64,000 nt of DNA, taken from Marivita sp965656765 (lineage in GTDB: Bacteria; Pseudomonadota; Alphaproteobacteria; Rhodobacterales; Rhodobacteraceae). The position numbers and the translations under genes were made by a program. Position 1 is the stretch's first letter. Each line of letters opens with the position of its first letter. Shown in pieces: positions 34,818 to 44,151 of this stretch. The notes under the pieces were generated by a model. The model was not told the origin of the DNA, searched no databases, and worked only from the letters and a program-made list of their open reading frames with translations. The DNA lies in contig NZ_CBFHLV010000011.1 in NCBI RefSeq assembly GCF_965656765.1, positions 1 to 64,000 of the forward strand, given 5' to 3'.

Positions 34818-36461
34818 ATGGCACGCTTTATCTTCATCACCGGCGGCGTGGTGTCTTCCCTTGGCAAAGGCTTGGCCTCAGCCGCTCTTGGCGCATTGCT
34901 GCAAGCGCGTGGCTTTTCGGTTCGCCTGCGCAAGCTTGATCCCTACCTGAACGTCGATCCCGGCACGATGTCGCCATTTGAACATGGCGAGGTGTTCGTC
35001 ACCGACGATGGCGCGGAAACCGACCTGGACCTTGGCCACTACGAACGCTTCACTGGCGTTCCTGCGCGCAAGACAGACAGCATATCGTCGGGTCGCATCT
35101 ACACCAACGTTCTCGAGAAAGAACGTCGTGGCGATTACTTGGGCAAAACCATTCAAGTGATCCCGCATGTCACCAACGAGATCAAAGACTTCATCGCGAT
35201 CGGCGAAGATGAAGTGGATTTCATGCTTTGTGAAATCGGCGGCACGGTGGGCGATATCGAAGGCCTGCCCTTTTTCGAAGCAATCCGCCAGTTTTCCCAG
35301 GACAAACCCCGCGGCCAGTGCATCTTTATGCACCTCACGCTGCTGCCCTATATCAAAGCATCCGGTGAGCTGAAAACCAAGCCGACGCAGCACTCCGTCA
35401 AGGAACTCCGCTCTATCGGTCTGGCCCCTGACATCCTTGTGTGCCGCTCCGAAGGACCGATCCCTGCCAAGGAACGCGAGAAACTAGCGCTTTTCTGCAA
35501 TGTGCGCCCCGACAGCGTGATCGCCGCGCAGGACCTCAAGTCGATCTACGAAGCCCCCCTTGCGTACCACCGCGAAGGGTTGGATCAGGCTGTTCTGGAC
35601 GCGTTCCAGATCACACCGGCGCCCAAGCCCAATCTCGAGAAATGGGAAGACGTGGCCGATCGCATCTACAACCCGGAAGGCCAAGTCAACGTCGCCATCG
35701 TGGGCAAATACGTGCAACTCGAAGACGCCTACAAGAGCATCGCAGAGGCGCTCACCCATGGCGGAATGGCCAACCGTGTCAAGGTCAATGTGCAATGGGT
35801 CGATGCCGAGATTTTTGAACGCGAAGACCCTGCCGCACATCTCCAGGGTTTCCACGCCATCCTCGTGCCCGGCGGTTTTGGGGAACGCGGCACCGAGGGC
35901 AAGATCAAAGCAGCGCAATTCGCCCGCGAACACAAGGTCCCCTATCTGGGCATCTGTCTGGGCATGCAAATGGCCGTGATCGAGGCCGCCCGCCACGTCG
36001 CCAAACTGCCCGATGCCGGGTCCGAGGAGTTCGACCACGAGGCAGGTAAAAAGCGTTTCACGCCCGTTGTTTACCACCTCAAGGAATGGGTGCAGGGCAA
36101 CCAGACCGTCAATCGCAGCGTCGCCGATGACAAGGGCGGAACCATGCGCCTTGGCGCTTATGACGCGGTGCTGACCGAAGGCTCAAAAGTAGCCGAGGTC
36201 TACGGCACCACCACCATCGACGAACGCCACCGCCATCGCTACGAAGTCGACATCAAGTACCGCAAGGCGCTTGAGGAAGGTGGGCTCTGTTTCTCCGGCA
36301 TGAGCCCAGATGGCCGCCTCCCCGAGATCGTCGAATGGCCAGATCACCCGTGGTTCATCGGCGTCCAGTTCCACCCGGAATTGAAGTCAAAACCGTTTGA
36401 CCCGCACCCGCTGTTCAAGGATTTTGTGCGGGCGGCGAAGGATGTGTCGCGGTTGGTTTAA
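34818..36461 (+). CDS. pyrG: CTP synthase
   Basis: Makes CTP from UTP, ATP and glutamine. 547 residues: N-terminal amidoligase domain (FIFITGGVVSSLGKGLASA at the start, P-loop), then the glutaminase domain after about residue 290 with the nucleophile in YLGICLGMQMAVIEA near 380 and the catalytic HPE in VQFHPELKSKPF near 515. GGGAGG stands nine bases upstream of the ATG. Gene order secG-pyrG is common in this group. Confidence 0.97.
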   Translation: MARFIFITGGVVSSLGKGLASAALGALLQARGFSVRLRKLDPYLNVDPGTMSPFEHGEVFVTDDGAETDLDLGHYERFTGVPARKTDSISSGRIYTNVLEKERRGDYLGKTIQVIPHVTNEIKDFIAIGEDEVDFMLCEIGGTVGDIEGLPFFEAIRQFSQDKPRGQCIFMHLTLLPYIKASGELKTKPTQHSVKELRSIGLAPDILVCRSEGPIPAKEREKLALFCNVRPDSVIAAQDLKSIYEAPLAYHREGLDQAVLDAFQITPAPKPNLEKWEDVADRIYNPEGQVNVAIVGKYVQLEDAYKSIAEALTHGGMANRVKVNVQWVDAEIFEREDPAAHLQGFHAILVPGGFGERGTEGKIKAAQFAREHKVPYLGICLGMQMAVIEAARHVAKLPDAGSEEFDHEAGKKRFTPVVYHLKEWVQGNQTVNRSVADDKGGTMRLGAYDAVLTEGSKVAEVYGTTTIDERHRHRYEVDIKYRKALEEGGLCFSGMSPDGRLPEIVEWPDHPWFIGVQFHPELKSKPFDPHPLFKDFVRAAKDVSRLV

Positions 36462-36596
36462 GATACTGAGTAACCACCCAAACACTTTCAATATTCAGAA
36501 CGCGGGCCCAGGGCTGCGTAACCAATGCATCAACGCAGCGTGGGTCCTTTCGGAATGCCCCTACCCGTTTCCCGCAATCTACCCTATCACCAGCCT

Positions 36597-37364
36597 ATGC
36601 TGTCCTACCAACACCTCTACCACGCGGGAAATGCCGCAGATGTTCATAAACATGCTGCCCTCGCTGTGGCGCTGGATTATCTGACACGCAAGGACAAGCC
36701 CCTCAGCTATATTGAAACCCATGCGGGCCGGGGCCTTTATGATCTGGACGCCCCCGAAGCAGTGAAAACCGGTGAGGCCGCTCAGGGCATCACCCGGCTT
36801 CAGGATCAGTTCCCAAAAGATCACCCCTACACCAAAGCCCTCGCGGCACAGACCGATCACCTCTATCCCGGCTCTCCAGCCATCGCCCGCGCATTGCTCC
36901 GCCCGACCGACACGCTCCACCTTGCGGAATTACACCCGCAGGAATACGCGGCGCTCAGAAACAACCTGCGTGCGCCCAACGTTCACACCTACCAGCAAGA
37001 CGGCCTTGCCGTGGCACAGAGCCTGTGTCCACCGACGCCACGTCGCGGTCTGATGCTGGTCGATCCCAGCTATGAGATCAAAGCCGACTACAGTCAAATT
37101 CCCAAATGGCTGGGAGCACTTACAAAAAAATGGAACGTAGGCGTGGTGATGATCTGGTATCCGATCCTGACCTCAGGCGCGCACCGCCCCATGCTGCGTG
37201 GCCTGCAAACGGCGCACCCCGAGGCGCTGACCCACGAGGTCCATTTCCCACCTGCGCGTGACGGCCATCGCATGGTCGGCTCAGGCTTGTTCATCGTGAA
37301 CCCACCTTTCGGCATCGGGCCTGTGCTCAAACCGCTCGCTGCGATGTTCCGCAAACTGACATGA
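36597..37364 (+). CDS. rlmJ: 23S rRNA (adenine(2030)-N6)-methyltransferase RlmJ
   Basis: 255-residue SAM-dependent methyltransferase acting on A2030 of 23S rRNA. The start MLSYQHLYHAGNAADVHKH is the RlmJ signature; motif I is YIETHAGRGLYDL near 40 and the catalytic motif IV reads DPSYE (usually DPPYE) near 161. ATG 36597 is chosen; the frame is open to 36525 but RlmJ begins at this methionine. The 3' end overlaps the next gene by an ATGA junction. Confidence 0.9.
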   Translation: MLSYQHLYHAGNAADVHKHAALAVALDYLTRKDKPLSYIETHAGRGLYDLDAPEAVKTGEAAQGITRLQDQFPKDHPYTKALAAQTDHLYPGSPAIARALLRPTDTLHLAELHPQEYAALRNNLRAPNVHTYQQDGLAVAQSLCPPTPRRGLMLVDPSYEIKADYSQIPKWLGALTKKWNVGVVMIWYPILTSGAHRPMLRGLQTAHPEALTHEVHFPPARDGHRMVGSGLFIVNPPFGIGPVLKPLAAMFRKLT

Positions 37365-38047
37365 TCCGCGCAAGCCTTATCTTGCTCTGCCTGCCGGGCC
37401 TTGCCAGCGCAAACGAACTGCGCAAAGTGCCCTATGACAGCCTGCGCGGCCAGCCGCACCGCATCGAAACCTTCGACAGCGTACCTGCGACAACCGAGCC
37501 AGGGATCAATTTCGACCAACACTGGCGCGCGCCGGGTTTGTCCATTGCAGAACGCTTATTGGGTCAGGGCCTTGCAGAAACCGACACCGAATATGGCAGG
37601 TTCGATAGCCTCAACGGACTGCCCGGCGCGCAACCCCGGGTGATCCCGGGTGTATCGGGACAGAACTTTACGATTGCATATCACGACGGGTTTGGATCAA
37701 ACGCTCTCTTTCCCATTGGCCCGGTGGGCATTGCTGGCGCCGATGGTCGCGGCGAAGGCAGCGTGGCGCTCACATTTGACGATCCGCAATACGCTTTTGG
37801 CCTGCGCCTGCATGCAGAATACCCCGACCCGTTGGGCCAACGCCCTATGCCCCGCGCCGCCGAGATTGCGTTCTACGATGCAAATGCCAGACTTCTGACC
37901 GATTTTGTGCTGCCTCTTGGGCGCGGCGTGATCTCACTCGCGTGGCGCAGTGGCTATGGAGTGGCGGCGGTGACCATCGAAAACACTGATCCTGGCGGCA
38001 TTGCCATCGACGATATTCTTTACGAGGTTGAAGACCTCTCAGGATAA
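37361..38047 (+). CDS. secreted beta-rich hypothetical protein
   Basis: 228 residues with an N-terminal signal peptide (about 1-18, LILLCLPGLASA). The rest is beta-rich, with FDSVPATTEPGINFDQHW and a DDPQYAFGLRLHAEYPD segment that resemble the jelly-roll-like domains of some exported proteins; no catalytic motif is evident. It overlaps rlmJ by four bases and the TerB-like gene begins 39 bp after, so it is in the same operon. I do not recognise a named family. Confidence 0.65.
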   Translation: MIRASLILLCLPGLASANELRKVPYDSLRGQPHRIETFDSVPATTEPGINFDQHWRAPGLSIAERLLGQGLAETDTEYGRFDSLNGLPGAQPRVIPGVSGQNFTIAYHDGFGSNALFPIGPVGIAGADGRGEGSVALTFDDPQYAFGLRLHAEYPDPLGQRPMPRAAEIAFYDANARLLTDFVLPLGRGVISLAWRSGYGVAAVTIENTDPGGIAIDDILYEVEDLSG

Positions 38048-38086
38048 CCCATTGGCGAAGTGGTGCGGGCGGCATATATCCCTCTT

Positions 38087-38524
38087 ATGTTTGCAGATTT
38101 TCTCAAGCGCCTCACCGCGCCCGACCCCGCCCCGCTTCCCGATTCCGATGCCCGTCTGGCCCTGACAGCGTTGCTTGTGCGCGTCGCCCGCACCGACGGC
38201 GACTATGACGAAAGCGAAAAAACCCGCATCGACCGGATCGCTGCCGCCCGTTACGGCCTGTCTCCGTTCGAAGCCTCCAAACTACGGGGCGAGGCGGAAA
38301 CGCTCGAGTCAGAAGCCCCCGACACGGTTCGATTCACCGGGGCCATCAAAGACGCCGTGCCCTACGAAGACCGCATCGCTGTTATCGAAGCCCTTTGGGA
38401 GGTCGTGCTTGCCGATGGCGTCCGCGAAGCCGAAGAAGACGCGCTTCTGCGGCTGGTCTCGAAACTCCTTGGCATCAATGACCGCGACAGTGCACTTGCC
38501 CGACAACGCGTCGACAAAGCATGA
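38087..38524 (+). CDS. TerB-like tellurite-resistance family protein
   Basis: 145 residues, all alpha-helical, with the TerB/DjlA-like acidic helix pairs: LLVRVARTDGDYDESEKTR near 30 and LWEVVLADGVREAEEDALL near 108. These are metal-binding scaffold domains found in stress responses; tellurite resistance is not established for this subgroup. Cytoplasmic. Start ATG 38087 is chosen over an upstream GTG (38060). Its stop overlaps the next start (ATGA). Confidence 0.82.
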   Translation: MFADFLKRLTAPDPAPLPDSDARLALTALLVRVARTDGDYDESEKTRIDRIAAARYGLSPFEASKLRGEAETLESEAPDTVRFTGAIKDAVPYEDRIAVIEALWEVVLADGVREAEEDALLRLVSKLLGINDRDSALARQRVDKA

Positions 38525-39261
38525 GTGTGGCCAGCCTGCCGATGTACTGGCGGGCAGAAACCGCCGAGATGTGGCAGGAATTCTGGTCAGTGGTTCAAGA
38601 CTGCGCCACCGCTCAGGGCTCGCCTCTTCCCGACCTGACACCACCGGATGGCCTGCCAGCCAACTGGGTTGATCACTGGCTTGATCCGACGCTCATCTTG
38701 TCGATGACCTGCGGCTTACCGTTTCGCACGACGCTGCGTGACAAGGTTCAATATGTTGGCACGTTGGATTTCGGCCTGACCACTGAACCGGGGTACTATT
38801 GTTCGCAGATCATCACCGGGCCTGATCTGTCCGGACCTCCACGCACACTGGCCTACAACAGCCCCGACAGCCAATCCGGCTGGGCCGCTGCCCAGGATGC
38901 GCTCGATATCTCAACATTCACTGAGGTCATCCAGACCGGTGGACATGTGGCCTCTCTCGCTGCCGTGGCCGACGGCCGTGCCGACATCGCCTGCCTTGAC
39001 GCCGTGACGTGGCGCATCCTTCAAAGTGTCGATCCCAACGCCGCCAAGGTCGCGGCGTCAGGCACCACCCGACCAACCCCTGGCCTGCCCTTGATTACAG
39101 CTTTTGGTACGGACCCAGCTCCGCTCCGTGCCGTGCTCGCTACCGCCACCAAAGCCTTTTCGCCGACTGATCCCGACCTGATAGGCGGTGCGATAACGTT
39201 CTGCGTTCTTGATCCAAAGCGCTATTATGCTGAGCCTATTCCGGCGCCACCACCGGCCTGA
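38521..39261 (+). CDS. PhnD-like substrate-binding fold protein without signal peptide
   Basis: 246 residues of the phosphate/phosphonate-binding (PhnD) type: LPMYWRAETAEMWQEFW at the N terminus, AYNSPDSQSGWAAAQDAL near 113 and ADIACLDAVTWRIL near 155. Such proteins normally feed an ABC importer from the periplasm, but this one starts with no signal or lipobox and no permease is adjacent, so a cytoplasmic ligand-binding role is possible. Start ATG 38521 overlaps the TerB-like stop. Confidence 0.75.
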   Translation: MSVASLPMYWRAETAEMWQEFWSVVQDCATAQGSPLPDLTPPDGLPANWVDHWLDPTLILSMTCGLPFRTTLRDKVQYVGTLDFGLTTEPGYYCSQIITGPDLSGPPRTLAYNSPDSQSGWAAAQDALDISTFTEVIQTGGHVASLAAVADGRADIACLDAVTWRILQSVDPNAAKVAASGTTRPTPGLPLITAFGTDPAPLRAVLATATKAFSPTDPDLIGGAITFCVLDPKRYYAEPIPAPPPA

Positions 39262-39373
39262 CGCCGGGTCACAGAGCGTAAACTTCACAGATCTGCCACT
39301 TTCTGGATTGCATCATGTGCGCGTTTGGTTCCATCCTCGCCCGCATCTTTGATCACCGACATCAGGTTTCTCT

Positions 39374-40147
39374 GTGACAGACACACCCGTTCTGGAAATT
39401 CGCAACCTGCACAAGCAGTACGGGAGCCTTGAGGTCATCAAGGGCGTCGATATCACAGCGCATCGCGGTGATGTGGTCTCGTTGATCGGATCGTCCGGAT
39501 CGGGCAAATCAACCATCCTGCGCTGCGCCAACCTGCTCGAGGACAGCCAGCAGGGCGATATCCTGTTCAAAGGCGAAGCGGTCACCTGGAAAGGCTCCGG
39601 CCTTGGCCGCCACCCCGCCGATCCCAAACAGGTGCTGCGCATCCGCACGAACTTGTCGATGGTGTTCCAGCAGTTCAACCTTTGGGCCCATATGACGATC
39701 CTGCAAAACGTGATGGAAGCGCCGGTGACTGTGTTGGGTCGTGACAAGTCCGAAGCTGAACACGCAGCCCGCAGTTATCTCGACAAGGTCGGCATCGGTG
39801 ACAAGTCTGACGTCTATCCGGCGCAATTGTCCGGCGGACAACAACAACGCGCGGCGATTGCCCGCGCGCTTTGCATGGAGCCCGAAGCGCTTTTGTTCGA
39901 CGAACCGACCTCGGCGCTTGACCCTGAACTGGAACAAGAGGTTGTCAGAGTTATCAAAGATTTAGCGGCAGAAGGCCGAACCATGCTGATTGTCACACAT
40001 GACATGAAAATGGCCCGCGACGTGAGCAACAACGTCGTGTTCCTGCATCAAGGCCTGATCGAAGAAGAAGGCGCACCGGACAATCTGTTCGGCGCACCAA
40101 AATCGGAACGATTGCGGGGGTTTCTGTCCTCCACAATGGCCGATTAA
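39374..40147 (+). CDS. polar amino acid ABC transporter, ATP-binding subunit
   Basis: 257-residue ATPase of the HisP/GlnQ class. Walker A GSSGSGKSTILR near 39, Q-loop MVFQQFNLWAHMT near 98, signature LSGGQQQRAAIARAL near 155, Walker B ALLFDEPTSALD near 178, H-loop VTHDM near 213. GTG start at 39374. It heads a long operon with a binding protein, two permeases, ligases and an oxidoreductase, so it powers uptake of the amine or amino acid those enzymes use (inference). Confidence 0.93.
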   Translation: MTDTPVLEIRNLHKQYGSLEVIKGVDITAHRGDVVSLIGSSGSGKSTILRCANLLEDSQQGDILFKGEAVTWKGSGLGRHPADPKQVLRIRTNLSMVFQQFNLWAHMTILQNVMEAPVTVLGRDKSEAEHAARSYLDKVGIGDKSDVYPAQLSGGQQQRAAIARALCMEPEALLFDEPTSALDPELEQEVVRVIKDLAAEGRTMLIVTHDMKMARDVSNNVVFLHQGLIEEEGAPDNLFGAPKSERLRGFLSSTMAD

Positions 40148-40175
40148 CCATTTAAGAAACCGGGAGAACCTACCA

Positions 40176-40904
40176 ATGAAAAAGATCATCCTCGGCACAG
40201 TCGCATTCGCGCTGACTGCCTCGATGGCATTTGCCGAAAGCCACTCTGTTGTCCGTTTGGGCACCGAAGGTGCCTACCCTCCATATAACTTCATCAACGA
40301 CGATGGCGAAGTCGACGGCTTTGAACGCGAACTTGGCGATGAGCTGTGCGCGCGCGCCGAACTGACCTGCGAATGGGTCACCAACGAATGGGACAGCATC
40401 ATTCCCAACCTCGTGGCTGGCAACTACGACACCATCATCGCGGGCATGTCGATCACCGAAGAGCGCGATGAAGTGATTGATTTCACTGCAAACTACACCC
40501 AACCTGACCCCTCCGCTTACCTCGCCCTTGATGGCGCGGATGTCGATTTTGAAGGCGGCGTGATCGCGGCGCAGGCTGGCACCATTCAGGCAGCACAGAT
40601 CGCGTCCTCCGGCGCGACACTGGTCGAATTCGCGACGCCTGATGAAACCATCGCCGCCGTGCGTAGTGGTGAGGCAGATGCGGTTTTGGCCGACAAAGCA
40701 TATCTGTCCCCGATCGCGGAAGAAAACGCTGATGTCGCCATCGTTGGCGATGACGTGCTTTTGGGCGGCGGCATCGGCATGGGCATCCGCGAAAGCGACA
40801 CCGAATTGCGCGACAAGTTCACCGCAGCCATCGACTCAATGAAAGCGGACGGCTCACTTAACGCGCTGATCGAAAAATGGCTGCCAGGATCGGCAACCTT
40901 CTAA
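40176..40904 (+). CDS. periplasmic substrate-binding protein (amino acid type)
   Basis: 242 residues with a clean signal peptide (MKKIILGTVAFALTASMAFA, cleaved after AFA) and the SBP family 3 fold: VRLGTEGAYPPYNFIND, DGFERELGDELCARA and a TPDETIAAVRSGEADAVLAD lid region. In this family the aromatic and Asp contacts select basic or polar amino acids. A hairpin just after the stop could stabilise this message relative to the permeases. Part of the 39.4-47.6 kb operon. Confidence 0.92.
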   Translation: MKKIILGTVAFALTASMAFAESHSVVRLGTEGAYPPYNFINDDGEVDGFERELGDELCARAELTCEWVTNEWDSIIPNLVAGNYDTIIAGMSITEERDEVIDFTANYTQPDPSAYLALDGADVDFEGGVIAAQAGTIQAAQIASSGATLVEFATPDETIAAVRSGEADAVLADKAYLSPIAEENADVAIVGDDVLLGGGIGMGIRESDTELRDKFTAAIDSMKADGSLNALIEKWLPGSATF

Positions 40905-40914
40905 GAACAAACCC

Positions 40915-40944
40915 ATGAAGGGAGCGGTACGCTGCTCCCTTCAT
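40915..40944 (+). terminator. intercistronic hairpin after the binding-protein gene
   Basis: ATGAAGGGAGC pairs with GCTCCCTTCAT around GGTACGCT, 10 bp after the stop. It has no U-tract; such stems often protect the abundant binding-protein message while attenuating read-through to the permeases. Confidence 0.5.
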
Positions 40945-40985
40945 CTTGCCGGATAAACTCACTCCCACCTCCTCAGAGGCGCGCC

Positions 40986-41870
40986 ATTTTCAGCTTTTGC
41001 ACAGATCCGGATACGCTCGGCACCTTCCAGTGGATGGCGTGCTATCTGACGACCGGAAAACATATGGGCCTCTATTGGTCCTTCGGCACGGTCTTGCTTT
41101 TGCTTGCAATCACTGCCCCCACGGCTCTGGCTTTCGGCTTTGGCGGAGCGTCGGCTGCACGTTCGAAAATCGCGCCGATCCGCTGGTTCGGTAAAGGCTA
41201 TATTGCCATCGTGCGCGGTGTGCCGGACATTGCCTTTTTCCTCTTCTTCGTCCTGGCGCTCGATATCTTTTTCGAATGGGTCCGCCACGAAATCAAATGC
41301 CCGGGCTGGACCGACAGCATCTGGCAAGGCAATGATTTTGTTGTCTGCGACATCGCCAAACTGCCGATGAACAATGCGCCGCAATGGGTCCATGAAACCT
41401 ATGGCTTCTTCCTTGCAGTCCTGACTTTCGCCATTGTTTTTGGAGCATTCGCAGCCAATGTGCTTTATGGCGCCATGCGAGCCGTACCGCACAACCAGTT
41501 GGAAACGGCCGAGGCATACGGCATGTCACGCCGACAAGTCTACTGGCGCATCCTTGTCCCGCAGATGTGGGTCTTTGCCCTGCCCGGCCTGTCCAACCTT
41601 TGGCTGGTACTGATCAAGGCTACGCCGCTTTTGTTCCTGCTTGGCGTTGAGGACATTGTTTACTGGGCCCGCGAATTGGGCGGTGCGAAGACACCACGCT
41701 TTACCGATTATCCGCATCCCGACTGGCGCATGTGGTACTTCCTCGGGCTGTTGATCTTCTACCTCGCCTTTACGCGCGTGTCAGAGATCGTACTCGACAA
41801 GCTGATGCTGAAGCTCACGCATGGACAGGCCACTATGGGCGGCGACGCACAGCGAAAGGCTGCAGCATGA
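40986..41870 (+). CDS. polar amino acid ABC transporter permease 1
   Basis: Inner-membrane permease with the EAA motif region ETAEAYGMSRRQVYWRILVPQM (about residue 178) and multiple helices. The first ATG of the frame is at 41034, but the coding frame and homology-like sequence FSFCTDPDTLGTFQW continue upstream, to an ATT at 40986 that has AGAGG six bases before it; I set the start there, giving 294 residues. If ATG 41034 is used the protein is 278 residues and loses the N-terminal strand. Stop overlaps the next start (ATGA). Confidence 0.85.
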   Translation: MFSFCTDPDTLGTFQWMACYLTTGKHMGLYWSFGTVLLLLAITAPTALAFGFGGASAARSKIAPIRWFGKGYIAIVRGVPDIAFFLFFVLALDIFFEWVRHEIKCPGWTDSIWQGNDFVVCDIAKLPMNNAPQWVHETYGFFLAVLTFAIVFGAFAANVLYGAMRAVPHNQLETAEAYGMSRRQVYWRILVPQMWVFALPGLSNLWLVLIKATPLLFLLGVEDIVYWARELGGAKTPRFTDYPHPDWRMWYFLGLLIFYLAFTRVSEIVLDKLMLKLTHGQATMGGDAQRKAAA

Positions 41871-42673
41871 GCTGCTGGGAAACCATCGCCGATTACGGTT
41901 TGCGATCCATTGGTATTGGCGAACGAGTTCTACCGCGCGAGGGTTTCACATTATGCCAGCAGTTTACCCTGATCGGGTCTGGCATGTTGTGGAACATTTA
42001 TTTCGGCGTTCTGGCGCTTAGCGCGGGCTTCTTTCTTGCCACCGGGGTGGCCTTGGGCAAGGCATCGAACAACTATCTGTTGCGCAAAGCCAGTGCGTGG
42101 TTCATTTTCCTTTTTCGCGGATCGCCGCTTTTTATCCAGTTCTTCTTTGCCTATTTCCTATTCCTTTCACTCAAACCGGTCTCACCGATCTTTGACCCGT
42201 TCACCGCCGCATGGCTGGGAGCGCTAATCGTTTTGTTCCTCAACACTGCGGCCTATTCCGGAGAAATCTTCTACGGCGCACTACAGTCTGTTCCGCGCGG
42301 TGACATCGAAGCAGCCGACGCCTATGGTATGATCGGCTGGGCACGGTTCAAACGGGTCACATGGCCCACCATGCTGCGGCTTGCGTGGCCTGCCTACACA
42401 AACGAGGCGATCTTTCTCTTCCATGCAACCACGCTGGTCTACTTTTCAGGCTTTCCCGCATGGCAACAACGGGGAGACGCGCTGTATTACGCGAATTTCT
42501 TTGCTGACAAGACGTTCAATCCGTTCATTCCATATCCAATTCTGGCCTTCTATTTCATCATTCTGACCCTTCTCATCATCAGCTTGTTTGGCCTGATCAA
42601 TCGCCGCCTCAACCGCCACCTTCCGCAAGAAGCGCGCACCAAGATGAAGCTCAAGCTAAACGTTATCCGTTAA
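41867..42673 (+). CDS. polar amino acid ABC transporter permease 2
   Basis: 268-residue inner-membrane permease, the heterodimer partner of the preceding gene. Five or six helices with the EAA loop EAADAYGMIGWARFKRVTWP near 145. ATG 41867 overlaps the upstream stop in ATGA. The N terminus (MSCWETIADYGLRSIGIGER) is soluble. Together with the ATPase and binding protein it completes an importer of the His/Arg/Glu family. Confidence 0.92.
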   Translation: MSCWETIADYGLRSIGIGERVLPREGFTLCQQFTLIGSGMLWNIYFGVLALSAGFFLATGVALGKASNNYLLRKASAWFIFLFRGSPLFIQFFFAYFLFLSLKPVSPIFDPFTAAWLGALIVLFLNTAAYSGEIFYGALQSVPRGDIEAADAYGMIGWARFKRVTWPTMLRLAWPAYTNEAIFLFHATTLVYFSGFPAWQQRGDALYYANFFADKTFNPFIPYPILAFYFIILTLLIISLFGLINRRLNRHLPQEARTKMKLKLNVIR

Positions 42674-42742
42674 CGAACCCTTGCCATTCGCCTATGCAAA
42701 CGGGTATTTCTAAATTTGATCAAATTTCGAAACGGCACCCAA

Positions 42743-44089
42743 ATGGACACCCATATTCGCAACTGGCTTCGCAAAAATCCGCAGGTCCGAACCATTCGCG
42801 TCGCGGCGTCCGACCTTAATGGTCAGGCGCGTGGCAAACGTGTGCCCGCGCGCTTTGCCGACAAGGTTCTTGATGGCGGCACACGGTTTCCGTTGTCAGT
42901 TCTGAACCTTGATATCTGGGGCGAAGACATCGACGACAGCCCTCTGGTGTTCGAGGCTGGTGATGCTGATGGAGTGCTCTGGCCCACCGGGCGCGGCTTC
43001 GTACCAATGCCGTGGCTTGAGGCGCCCAGCGCATTGCTCCCCCTGTGGATGTTCCGCGAAACCGGTGAGCCCTACGAGGGCGATCCGCGCCACGCACTGA
43101 ATGCCGTCGTCGAACGTTACAAAGCTCGCGGTCTGACCCCGGTGGTTGCGATGGAGCTTGAGTTTTTTCTAATTGATGACAGCACTCGCAATCTTCAGGT
43201 GCCCGCATCACCCCGGTCGGGCAAGCGCCGCAAGGCGGGCGAGATCCTGTCGATCCGACTGATCGACCAGTTCGACCGCTTTTTCACCGATCTTTACGAC
43301 GCCTGCGAGGCGATGGACATCCCTGCTGATACGGTGATTTCCGAGGCTGGTCTGGGCCAGTTCGAAATGAACCTGATGCATTGCGACGACGCCCTTCGCG
43401 CAGCAGATGACGCATGGCTCTTCAAGATGCTGGTTAAGGGCCTGGCACGCCGCCATGGGTTTGCAGCGTCTTTCATGGCGAAACCTTATCCGGACTATTC
43501 CGGCTCGGGCATGCACACGCATTTTTCGGTGCTCGATAAAAACGGCAAGAACGTCTTCGACGACGGCGGTCCTAAAGGCACCGACATGCTGCACCACGCA
43601 ATCGCAGGCTGTCTGAATGGCATGTACGACAGCACGCTGCTTTTTGCACCGCATTGGAACAGCTATGATCGTCTGGTGCCCGAGGCGCACGCGCCTACCG
43701 GCATCGCGTGGGCATATGAAAACCGCACCGCCGCGATCCGCGTGCCGTCGGGCAGCACGTCCGCGCGCCGCATTGAACACCGCGTGGCAGGTGGCGATGT
43801 AAACCCCTACCTGACGCTGGCTGCGATTCTTGGTGCGGCATTGACCGGCATTGAAGACGGCAAGGCGCCGCCCGATCCGGTCAAGGGCAACGCCTACGCG
43901 CTTGACCTGCCGCGCATTCCCAGCGAATGGGCCCCGGCGATTTCCGCGTTCGAGAACAGTAAGATCATCCCGCGAATCTTCCACGAAGAGATGATCCGCA
44001 ACCTTGTCCTGACCAAAAAGCAGGAACGCCATTACATGGACGAACTCACCCCGGCCGAACGGGTCGAAATATACCTCGACACGGTCTGA
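42743..44089 (+). CDS. glutamine synthetase-like gamma-glutamyl ligase 1
   Basis: 448 residues, GlnA fold. Active-site segments: VAMELEFFLI near 133, EAGLGQFEMNLMH near 206, SGSGMHTHFSVLD near 255 and the ATP-site ENRTAAIRVPSG near 330. The family includes PuuA-type gamma-glutamylpolyamine synthetases and glutamylisopropylamide/ethanolamine ligases. True glutamine synthetase lies elsewhere in such genomes, and the neighbours point to amine gamma-glutamylation. ATG 42743 chosen; TTG 42716 is an alternative. A hairpin follows the stop. Confidence 0.88.
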   Translation: MDTHIRNWLRKNPQVRTIRVAASDLNGQARGKRVPARFADKVLDGGTRFPLSVLNLDIWGEDIDDSPLVFEAGDADGVLWPTGRGFVPMPWLEAPSALLPLWMFRETGEPYEGDPRHALNAVVERYKARGLTPVVAMELEFFLIDDSTRNLQVPASPRSGKRRKAGEILSIRLIDQFDRFFTDLYDACEAMDIPADTVISEAGLGQFEMNLMHCDDALRAADDAWLFKMLVKGLARRHGFAASFMAKPYPDYSGSGMHTHFSVLDKNGKNVFDDGGPKGTDMLHHAIAGCLNGMYDSTLLFAPHWNSYDRLVPEAHAPTGIAWAYENRTAAIRVPSGSTSARRIEHRVAGGDVNPYLTLAAILGAALTGIEDGKAPPDPVKGNAYALDLPRIPSEWAPAISAFENSKIIPRIFHEEMIRNLVLTKKQERHYMDELTPAERVEIYLDTV

Positions 44090-44096
44090 AGCACAC

Positions 44097-44116
44097 CTTG
44101 CCCGCCGCTGGGCAAG
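44097..44116 (+). terminator. intercistronic hairpin between ligase 1 and amidotransferase
   Basis: CTTGCCC pairs with GGGCAAG around GCCGCT, 7 bp after the ligase stop. No U-tract; likely an mRNA-processing or partial termination stem. Confidence 0.4.
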
Positions 44117-44151
44117 CGCATAGCTTAGGGCCACAAACACCTTGGTGCCTC

